DNA of 19,066 bases from Candidatus Saccharimonadota bacterium (GTDB lineage: Bacteria; Patescibacteriota; Saccharimonadia; Saccharimonadales; UBA4665), in contig JAQGGU010000095.1 of NCBI GenBank assembly GCA_028289265.1, forward strand, positions 1-19,066, given 5' to 3'. The notes under the pieces are model-generated. The model was not told where the DNA came from. It did not search any database and was given only the letters and a program-made list of their open reading frames with translations. The position numbers were made by a program, and so were the translations under genes. Positions 14,368-19,066 of this stretch are shown one piece after another. The first letter of the stretch is position 1; every line of letters starts with the position of its first letter.

Positions 14368-15540
14368 ATGGCAAATGCCAAAAGTAATAAGGGAAAAGCC
14401 AAAGCAGAAGATGCTAAAAAGACGGCAACGCCTGCTGGCGAGGTGAATATAGACGAGGCCAAGAAAGTTCTTGTCGAAAAAGCTAAGAAAGACGGGCACG
14501 TTGAACAGCGCGATATCTTCGCGGTTATACCTGAGACGCCCGAAAATGCTGAGGTGCTCGACGCTCTCTATACCGAGCTAGCCGAAGCTAATGTCGAAGT
14601 GACTACTACCGAACCAGATGTCGCGGCCTTTACCGATGACTGGGTGGAAGAGGAAGAAGAAGCCGAAGTCGAAGGTAGCGGCAGTACCGTCGTATACCTT
14701 GATGATGACGTCGCTGACGACTCGGTGCGTTTGTACCTCCGTGAAATCGGTAAGATTCCACTGCTCTCCGCCGAGGAAGAGCTCAAGCTCGCCTATGAGA
14801 TTAAAGCTGGCGACAAAGAAGCTAAGGACAAAATGGCAGAGGCTAACATGCGCCTCGTCGTTTCTATTGCTAAGCGCTACGTCGGCCGTGGCCTTGACCT
14901 GCTCGACCTGATTCAAGAAGGTAACACTGGTTTGCTACGTGCCGTTGAGAAGTTCGACCCAGATAAGGGATTCAAGTTTTCTACTTACGCGACTTGGTGG
15001 ATTCGTCAGGCTATTACCCGTGCGATTGCTGACCAAGCACGTACCATCCGTATTCCCGTGCACATGGTCGAGACCATTAACAAGCTGCTTCGTACCCAAC
15101 GCCGCCTGACACAGGAGCTTAACCGCGAACCGTCCAACGAAGAAATCGCTGAGGCGATGGAAATCGAAGTCGACAAAGTCGAGCACATCATGAAGATCAA
15201 GCAGGATATCTCTTCTCTTGACGCGTCAATCCGTGACGACGAAGAGGATTCTGTCCTTTCAGACTTCATCGAAGACGAAGATACTGTTTCTCCGGAAGAA
15301 TCAGCTACCAACCAGCTTTTGAAGGAACAAGTAAAAGAAATCCTCGGAGCACTGACCGAGCGCGAGCAAAAGATCCTGAAGCTTCGCTTTGGATTGGAAG
15401 ACGGCAAGCAGCACACGCTTGAAGAAGTTGGGCAGGAATTTAGCGTCACCCGTGAACGTATCCGCCAGATCGAGGCTAAGGCGCTCGCCAAGCTTCGCAA
15501 GCACAAGGATGCTAAGAAACTCCACGATTACATAAAGTAA
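14368..15540 (+). CDS. rpoD: Primary sigma factor RpoD (sigma70)
   Basis: A 390-residue housekeeping sigma factor. The Lys/Ala-rich start is followed by a region 1.1-like segment (about residues 25-80) and an acidic stretch ([12 protein letters not shown]). Region 1.2 is [22 protein letters not shown], region 2.1-2.2 [24 protein letters not shown], region 2.3-2.4 [22 protein letters not shown], region 3.0 [12 protein letters not shown], region 3.2 [11 protein letters not shown] and region 4.2 [18 protein letters not shown]. The start at 14368 is chosen over the ATG at 14362 because AAGGAG ends 7 bases before it and only 1 base before the other. The window's strong TATAAT boxes are what this factor would read. 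The structured RNA candidate lies right after its stop. Confidence 0.97.
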   Translation: MANAKSNKGKAKAEDAKKTATPAGEVNIDEAKKVLVEKAKKDGHVEQRDIFAVIPETPENAEVLDALYTELAEANVEVTTTEPDVAAFTDDWVEEEEEAEVEGSGSTVVYLDDDVADDSVRLYLREIGKIPLLSAEEELKLAYEIKAGDKEAKDKMAEANMRLVVSIAKRYVGRGLDLLDLIQEGNTGLLRAVEKFDPDKGFKFSTYATWWIRQAITRAIADQARTIRIPVHMVETINKLLRTQRRLTQELNREPSNEEIAEAMEIEVDKVEHIMKIKQDISSLDASIRDDEEDSVLSDFIEDEDTVSPEESATNQLLKEQVKEILGALTEREQKILKLRFGLEDGKQHTLEEVGQEFSVTRERIRQIEAKALAKLRKHKDAKKLHDYIK

Positions 15541-15549
15541 ACATTGGGT

Positions 15550-15699
15550 CTTGGGTCCGCGTACAAGGCGTCCTTTGGGCGTAATTGCTTGACTAAGAAT
15601 TGCATAGCTTTGCGGCAAGGGATATCGGCGTGTATATTGTAGGCTCTAATCCTTTGCTCGATTTCCATACTTAATTGCATTCTTGTACGCGACCTCAGG
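15550..15699 (+). ncRNA. Candidate structured RNA downstream of rpoD (6S-like or leader RNA)
   Basis: A long closing helix pairs 15550-15568 with 15681-15699. Its core CGCGTACAAG / CTTGTACGCG (15558-15567, 15682-15691) is a perfect 10 pairs. A one-base bulge (C15557) leads to GGT/ACC, then another bulge (T15695) and four more pairs, giving 18 pairs with the G-T at the inner end. Inside, CGGCAAGGGAT (15613-15623) pairs with ATCCTTTGCTCG (15649-15660) over 11 positions with one wobble and one bulge. A small hairpin CGTCC-TTT-GGGCG lies at 15569-15581. Between the two main helices, two unpaired strands of about 31 and 21 bases form a large central bubble. This closing stem, bubble and apical stem outline is that of 6S RNA, which binds the sigma70 holoenzyme. 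A riboswitch-like leader for the gene at 15787 is the main alternative. No coding frame fits, and no convincing promoter was found. Confidence 0.5.
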
Positions 15700-15720
15700 C
15701 TGGGGTTATTAATGCATCTT

Positions 15721-15753
15721 AAGAAATGCTCTCATTATGGGGGCATTTCTTTT
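15721..15753 (+). terminator. Intrinsic terminator after the RNA candidate
   Basis: AAGAAATGC and GCATTTCTT form a perfect 9-base stem, extended inward by two further pairs (one wobble), with a 9-base loop and then TTTTG. It closes the dnaG-rpoD transcript or the RNA candidate. It lies inside the open frame that begins at 15712, which argues that the true start of the next gene is downstream. Confidence 0.8.
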
Positions 15754-15786
15754 GTATTGGGGCATGGTTTGTTAAGCTTTAGGGAA

Positions 15787-16374
15787 ATGGGTAGTACTAT
15801 ACAAACAAAAAGATCATTTAGTTTATTCATGCCTAGTGCCTTAGGGGCGGTGCTTTATAGCTTTCTCTCCGGGCTTATTATTTTGTTGCACCAGTTCAGT
15901 GCGGTGAAGCAGTACCTTCAGCTGCCCGGGGACGTGGATTTTATTCGTATGTTTACGGGATGGCTCGACCGGACTATTACCGGCAATGTAGGAGAGAGCC
16001 TAACGGCGACACTGGTGGTGGGGCTGTTCTGGGCTTGCGTGGGAATGGTGGTGTATGCAGTGCTGGTAGGTTTGGCACGCATGCTAAATGAACTTGGCGA
16101 AGGTTTCGCTCAGCGCGGTTATCTGTGGCCTCATGGGACGACACACAACTATCGACTCAAGGAGGCTGTTGAGCGGGGGGTACTCCGGATAGCCGCTTTC
16201 ATCGGTCTGGTGTACATACTCCTCGGACCGCTCGCCCGGCTTTTGCAAGGTTCGCTGCTGATCGGTCCTAGTGCACTGTCTCTTTTTATATGGTTTGTGT
16301 GTCTATGGCTGAGCCTGCATGCATGTGTCGTTTTGCTGCGCTTGATCGCGCTACGCCGCCGACTCTTTGAATAA
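15787..16374 (+). CDS. Multi-pass membrane protein, hypothetical
   Basis: A 195-residue protein with four likely membrane helices (about 14-36, 64-93, 124-150 and 155-182) and a basic end (LIALRRRLFE). A cytoplasmic or external loop between helices 2 and 3 carries MLNELGEGFAQRGYLWPHG. The frame is open from an ATG at 15712, but that start would place the terminator hairpin 15721-15753 inside the gene and add a poor leader peptide. The ATG at 15787, with TTTAGGGAA just before it, is preferred though not certain. I do not recognise the family. If the RNA upstream is a leader, this is the gene it would control. Confidence 0.65.
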   Translation: MGSTIQTKRSFSLFMPSALGAVLYSFLSGLIILLHQFSAVKQYLQLPGDVDFIRMFTGWLDRTITGNVGESLTATLVVGLFWACVGMVVYAVLVGLARMLNELGEGFAQRGYLWPHGTTHNYRLKEAVERGVLRIAAFIGLVYILLGPLARLLQGSLLIGPSALSLFIWFVCLWLSLHACVVLLRLIALRRRLFE

Positions 16375-16410
16375 TGTCGCCTTAGGGAAGCATCTCAAGG
16401 GTGAATCGGT

Positions 16411-16416
16411 TATAAT
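16411..16416 (+). promoter_or_regulatory. -10 box, leaderless arrangement
   Basis: Perfect TATAAT followed by 8 bases and the ATG at 16425. No clear -35 box or extended -10. Confidence 0.65.
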
Positions 16417-16424
16417 AGTGCGGT

Positions 16425-17012
16425 ATGAGTAAGAAAATTATCGGCCTGGCCGGTACGAATGGATCGGGAAAGGACACTGTCGGACTTGCGCTGCAAGATA
16501 ACCACGGTTATCTATTCGTGTCCGTTACCGACGTGTTACGCAATGAGCTAAAGCGTCAGGGGTTTCCTGTTGACCGCGAGCACTTACGAGAACTCAGCGC
16601 TTCATGGCGTCGTGAGTTTGGCTACGGCGTGCTTATCGACCGCGCGATGGATGTCTTTAATGACCAGCCGAAGGGCAAATATAATGGAATAGCTATCGCC
16701 AGCCTCCGCAATCCGTTTGAAGTTGACCGTATACACGAGCTAGGCGGGGTAGTGTGGTGGTTGGACGCCGATCCGCTGCTGCGTTTTACCCGTATCAAGG
16801 CCAATGCCGCCTCCCGAGCTCGGGTAGAGGAAGATGAAAAGACTTTCGAGCAATTCCTGGCTGAAGAGCAGGCGGAGATGCACTCCTCTGGAGATGAAGC
16901 TACCCTGAACATGGGCGCCGTCCGCGACAAGGCGGATACCATGATGATGAACGCCGGTAGTGACATCAACCTTCTCAAGCAAGAAGTCGCCGCTCTCTTA
17001 ATCGAAGAATAG
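16425..17012 (+). CDS. P-loop nucleotide/metabolite kinase-like protein
   Basis: A 195-residue protein with an N-terminal Walker A motif GTNGSGKD (10-17) inside MSKKIIGLAGTNGSGKDTVG, in the style of small-molecule kinases such as dephospho-CoA kinase and adenylate or deoxynucleoside kinases. Other parts fit that superfamily: DVLRNELKRQGFPVDREHLRE (36-56) as a substrate-side helix pair, VVWWLDADPLLRFTRI (about 108-123) as the strand and nucleotide-base region, and the Arg-rich segment that follows (SRARVEEDEK) as a lid. The substrate cannot be assigned; dephospho-CoA kinase is possible but the match is not close. It reads from a probable leaderless promoter and is tail-to-tail with the TrmB gene with one base between stop codons. 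Confidence 0.78.
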   Translation: MSKKIIGLAGTNGSGKDTVGLALQDNHGYLFVSVTDVLRNELKRQGFPVDREHLRELSASWRREFGYGVLIDRAMDVFNDQPKGKYNGIAIASLRNPFEVDRIHELGGVVWWLDADPLLRFTRIKANAASRARVEEDEKTFEQFLAEEQAEMHSSGDEATLNMGAVRDKADTMMMNAGSDINLLKQEVAALLIEE

Positions 17013-17013
17013 G

Positions 17014-17805
17014 CTATATTTTGCGGCCTGCTTGCTTCGGTAATTTTTTATAGTCCGGATTGCTCCGTATATTGCGGTCTAATAGATGCCATAATTCCTT
17101 AAATGCCTTGGCAATTGCCGGGTTCTTGATACGAATGGCGGATGCCTCTTTCTCGAAGTCGATAATCAGCAGCTCGTCACCACTGACTGTCCATTCAACG
17201 GGGGCGGTGTAGTCGTCGGCATGAATCCACGTGCGCGTGAGGTTGGTGCTCCTGTCTATGGCGGGATTAGCCGCCGCTTCCTCGGTGTCGGGGGTGATGC
17301 CGCGCCGTTCAACGCCTTGCTTGGCGGGTAAGCTACGGATAGCGTCCATAGTCTCGTATCCCATAGTGGGAATATCGGCGCGGGTTTTTATAAAGTAGAT
17401 CGGCTGAGCGTGTTTGGCCTGTTCGACATATAAAGATTTAACCGCGGTGTTGCCTCTGTAAGACCGTACATCCTGGTCAACATTGTTTTTCTCATAAGAC
17501 TTCCGTAGCTCATGCATGGCTTCCCGCACCCCTTGTTCCAAGGCAATGACGCGATTACGCTCCTCCGCGACTATGTTGGTCAGGGCAATGGGGTCTTCGG
17601 CCTTGTATAGAAACTTCTTGTTTATTTCCGTTTTTCGCACCAGTCCCATGTCAACTAATGAGTCCAAAACCTTATACGCATTAGAGCGGGTAATAGATAA
17701 CTTCAGAGCAACTGTAGGCGGCGCAGTTTCGCCTTGTTTAAGTAAAAATAAATAAACAGTCGCTTGTGCTTCATTGAGGCCGGCATTGATTAATAGCTCT
17801 TCCAT
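17014..17805 (-). CDS. TrmB-family transcriptional regulator
   Basis: A 263-residue regulator. The N-terminal winged helix (about 1-75: LINAGLNEAQATVYLFLLKQGETAPPTVALKLSITRSNAYKVLDSLVDMGLVRK) matches the TrmB DNA-binding domain. A coiled-coil linker (about 75-112, IALEQGVREAMHELRKSYEKN) follows. The C-terminal half (about 115-263) resembles the sensor domain of TrmB-like proteins (RSYRGNTAVKSLYVEQ, then PIYFIKTRADIP, GDELLIIDFEKEASAIRIKNPAIAKAFKELW). The ligand is unknown; the classic TrmB proteins sense sugars, but many bacterial members do not. The promoter is TTCACA-N16-TATAAT on the minus strand, 7 bases from the start, overlapped by an inverted repeat that is probably its own operator. 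The regulated gene beyond itself is not obvious here. Confidence 0.88.
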   Translation of the reverse strand: MEELLINAGLNEAQATVYLFLLKQGETAPPTVALKLSITRSNAYKVLDSLVDMGLVRKTEINKKFLYKAEDPIALTNIVAEERNRVIALEQGVREAMHELRKSYEKNNVDQDVRSYRGNTAVKSLYVEQAKHAQPIYFIKTRADIPTMGYETMDAIRSLPAKQGVERRGITPDTEEAAANPAIDRSTNLTRTWIHADDYTAPVEWTVSGDELLIIDFEKEASAIRIKNPAIAKAFKELWHLLDRNIRSNPDYKKLPKQAGRKI

Positions 17806-17812
17806 GTCTAGA

Positions 17813-17840
17813 ATTATATCCTAAATTATGGTTTTGTGAA
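17813..17840 (-). promoter_or_regulatory. Promoter of the TrmB-family gene, leaderless arrangement
   Basis: On the minus strand: TTCACA (17835-17840), 16-base spacer, perfect TATAAT (17813-17818), then 7 bases to the ATG. The -35 box is part of the inverted repeat 17833-17855. Confidence 0.75.
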
Positions 17841-17855
17841 GTAAAAATTCACAAA
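17833..17855. promoter_or_regulatory. Inverted-repeat operator candidate of the TrmB regulator
   Basis: TTTGTGAA, 7-base spacer, TTCACAAA. The two 8-base arms are perfect complements. It covers the -35 box of the TrmB gene, so binding would repress it; autoregulation by the encoded protein is the natural guess. Confidence 0.7.
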
Positions 17856-18143
17856 CAACCGCCAAATAACAGATGATAAAACAAAACGTCACTATAAAAT
17901 AGACAGAAAGTATATATAAAAATATAATACGTGTGTTGTAAATAATTACCCGAAAGGCGACATCATAATAGAAGCGATCAATACACCCGAAGACCCACAA
18001 AAGACTTCCCGCACATAATTGTTGACGAAGAAGGCCTTAAAAAATTATTGCCAGAATAAGTTTATATGCGGGAAGAACGCAGAGATCGTCTATCGCGCGA
18101 AGCTGCTTCCTCAAGATAAGACGATATTATTGTTACCATTTGT
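17856..18143 (+). other. Structured intergenic region: candidate small RNA or decayed gene
   Basis: No intact gene is seen between the TrmB promoter and the next promoter. A good promoter, TAGACA (17900-17905), 17-base spacer, TATAAT (17923-17928), points rightward. Downstream are two inverted repeats. One is CTTCCCGCA (18005-18013) with TGCGGGAAG (18067-18075), extended by four more pairs across one mismatch. The other is ATCGTCT (18085-18091) with AGACGAT (18119-18125), extended by three pairs with one bulge. Two short protein-like pieces in different frames, GDIIIEAINTPEDPQ (from 17956) and DFPHIIVDEEGLKKLLPE (18003-18059, ending in TAA), suggest a frameshifted gene remnant. No start codon suits either. 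Small RNA and remnant are both open. Confidence 0.4.
17900..17928 (+). promoter_or_regulatory. Orphan promoter in the intergenic region
   Basis: TAGACA-N17-TATAAT, one mismatch from the consensus. No open reading frame starts within reach: GTG codons 5-7 bases downstream meet stops within a few codons. It could drive a small RNA or be the remains of a lost gene's promoter. Confidence 0.55.
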
Positions 18144-18172
18144 TTGAATAACTTTAAAACCTATATGATAAT
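18144..18172 (+). promoter_or_regulatory. Promoter of the last gene
   Basis: TTGAAT (18144-18149), 17-base spacer, GATAAT (18167-18172). The expected leader of about 18 bases contains AAGGAG before the ATG at 18198, so this gene uses a Shine-Dalgarno sequence unlike the leaderless group. Confidence 0.7.
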
Positions 18173-18197
18173 ACTAAATATATACAAGGAGATTGCC

Positions 18198-19066
18198 ATG
18201 ACTTATCCCGAGAACGGACAGACAGCTATCTTAGAGCAAGCCCAACAGCCAAACTTGGGCATCGTGCGACCCGTAGGGGAGGAAAGCGTTGCAGTTATTA
18301 CACGGCTGAGTGCTCGCGAAGATACACAAGAATATGTCGGTAATATTTTGCGGAGGACATGCGAGGCTGCAGGGGAATTGTCCTGCCAAGCGGTATGTAT
18401 TCGCCGTGGTACGCCAGAGTACGACGAGAACCTTGATCGCCTGTGTGCTGACCGCAACCTTGCACAAGGTTTGAACAGGATAGGTATTAATCCTGAAGAC
18501 GTCCTGATGGTCGCGGTAACGGGTAATGAAGTAGGATTCGGCGATGAACTCGACGCATACCGCGAAGCGGGTAAGCTCAAAAGCAACGCCGAAGGTTGGC
18601 AAGAGCTTCCTGGCTTCAACGCTTTCTTCGCCCGTCCCGAGGAGTTGCCGGCTATAGGAAGCAGGCTGGCTGACTGTGCTCATTTTGAGTTTGAGTTCAC
18701 TGATAGTGAGGGCCGGACGGTCATCGGATTTGAACATGGAACACGGGACAACATGAAGGGGAGAGGGGCATATGCATTTGAAATTGACGAGAGCCCTGTT
18801 ACTTATACTGAATACGTTCTTACTACTGCTCTACGGCATTATGGAGCAAATCCTTCCTCTCTGCGAATTCGGCTCAGCTCCTCAATACGAGGTGAGAATT
18901 TTAAGAAACATTTCGACAGCCGTGAAGCGATGGAGGCACATATACCCGGCTGGCTCGAAGCAGGATTCCTTGCAAACGCCACTAATCCCCGCTGGCATGA
19001 GGGCGAGCCTGTAGTCAAGGAAGATGAATGGCATGCAGATACTCGCGGTATGATGCTACACGATAT
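18198..19066 (+). CDS. Partial gene, possibly a divergent YfiH/PgeF (laccase-domain) family protein
   Basis: A frame that runs out of the window after 289 codons with no stop. The start follows AAGGAG 8 bases upstream. The middle resembles the YfiH/PgeF fold by order of motifs: a PEELPAIGSRLADCAHFEFEF segment (about 147-167, compare TADCAPVLF with its cysteine, here C160), TVIGFEHGTRDNMKGR (about 174-189, compare AAHAGWRG, here H180), then LRIRLSSSIRGENFKKHF (about 222-239, compare GPSIGPCCYEVG) and HADTRGMML near the window end (compare DLRAAI). The first metal-binding histidine of the family is not evident and the second GPCC cysteine is missing, so activity as a purine nucleoside phosphorylase or oxidase is doubtful. 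No signal peptide is seen. Confidence 0.55.
   Translation, partial: MTYPENGQTAILEQAQQPNLGIVRPVGEESVAVITRLSAREDTQEYVGNILRRTCEAAGELSCQAVCIRRGTPEYDENLDRLCADRNLAQGLNRIGINPEDVLMVAVTGNEVGFGDELDAYREAGKLKSNAEGWQELPGFNAFFARPEELPAIGSRLADCAHFEFEFTDSEGRTVIGFEHGTRDNMKGRGAYAFEIDESPVTYTEYVLTTALRHYGANPSSLRIRLSSSIRGENFKKHFDSREAMEAHIPGWLEAGFLANATNPRWHEGEPVVKEDEWHADTRGMMLHD

Noticed and set aside
15610..15638. Promoter-like TTGCGG-N17-TATATT inside the rpoD downstream region
   Set aside because: The -35-like part lies in the strand forming the apical helix of the RNA candidate and the -10-like part in its loop. A transcript from here would lack the closing helix's 5' strand. Kept as a possible coincidence.
15712..15786. 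N-terminal extension of the membrane protein from the ATG at 15712
   Set aside because: It would contain the terminator hairpin 15721-15753 and reads as a poor leader. The ATG at 15787 is preferred.
18772..19014. 80-codon frame (hydrophobic N terminus) within the last gene
   Set aside because: It overlaps the better supported open frame from 18198, which has a promoter and ribosome site.
1..19066. Insertion sequences, transposases, prophage genes or integration sites
   Set aside because: No transposase, integrase or phage protein is present and no terminal repeats with target duplications were found. The region looks like core chromosome.

Overview
The window looks like a chromosomal segment of a small-genome bacterium of the Candidate Phyla Radiation (Patescibacteria), most likely a Saccharibacteria (TM7) relative. 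This placement is an inference from gene content and protein flavour (a lone argS beside a DUF1361 protein and an MscL-like channel, a bifunctional PGI/PMI, acidic lysine-rich proteins, dense packing, about 50% GC), not from a marker tree. No gene needs UGA read as an amino acid, and one gene ends in UGA, which argues against the UGA-recoding CPR groups.

Layout. 1-1128: a small gene and a kinase-fold protein. 1162-3397: a heat-shock operon with a sigma70 promoter, a CIRCE operator, groES, an unlisted 40-codon membrane micro-ORF, groEL and an intrinsic terminator. 3398-4790: a TolA-like anchored protein with an LPNSG sorting-like tail, convergent with an acidic protein, then a divergent promoter region. 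4791-9188: PGI/PMI, DUF1361 protein, argS, mscL-like and msrB. 9218-10289: an HxlR redox regulator divergent from an NAD(P)H-dependent FMN reductase, with paired palindromes between them. 10325-12444: oligoribonuclease, an unknown protein, an MmcQ/YjbR protein and a membrane-anchored protein. 12555-15540: dnaG and rpoD. 15541-15786: a structured RNA candidate and a terminator. 15787-17805: a membrane protein, a P-loop kinase and a TrmB-type regulator. 17806-18197: a structured intergenic region. 18198-end: a truncated protein that may belong to the YfiH/PgeF laccase-domain family.

Three things stand out. (1) Downstream of rpoD, an 18-pair interrupted helix closes a domain of about 150 nt with a second strong apical helix and a terminator just after it. 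It resembles 6S RNA or a riboswitch in outline. (2) At least six genes have a near-consensus -10 box ending 7 or 8 nt before the start codon, so their mRNAs are probably leaderless. Genes with good Shine-Dalgarno sequences (groES, groEL, msrB, the FMN reductase, rpoD, the last gene) form a second class. (3) The DnaG primase keeps the fold signature of its N-terminal zinc domain but has lost all four zinc ligands.

Much of the window is information processing and protein quality control: chaperonin, primase, main sigma factor, arginyl-tRNA synthetase, nanoRNase and methionine sulfoxide repair. Two self-contained regulator loci (HxlR/FMN reductase and TrmB) carry visible candidate operators.
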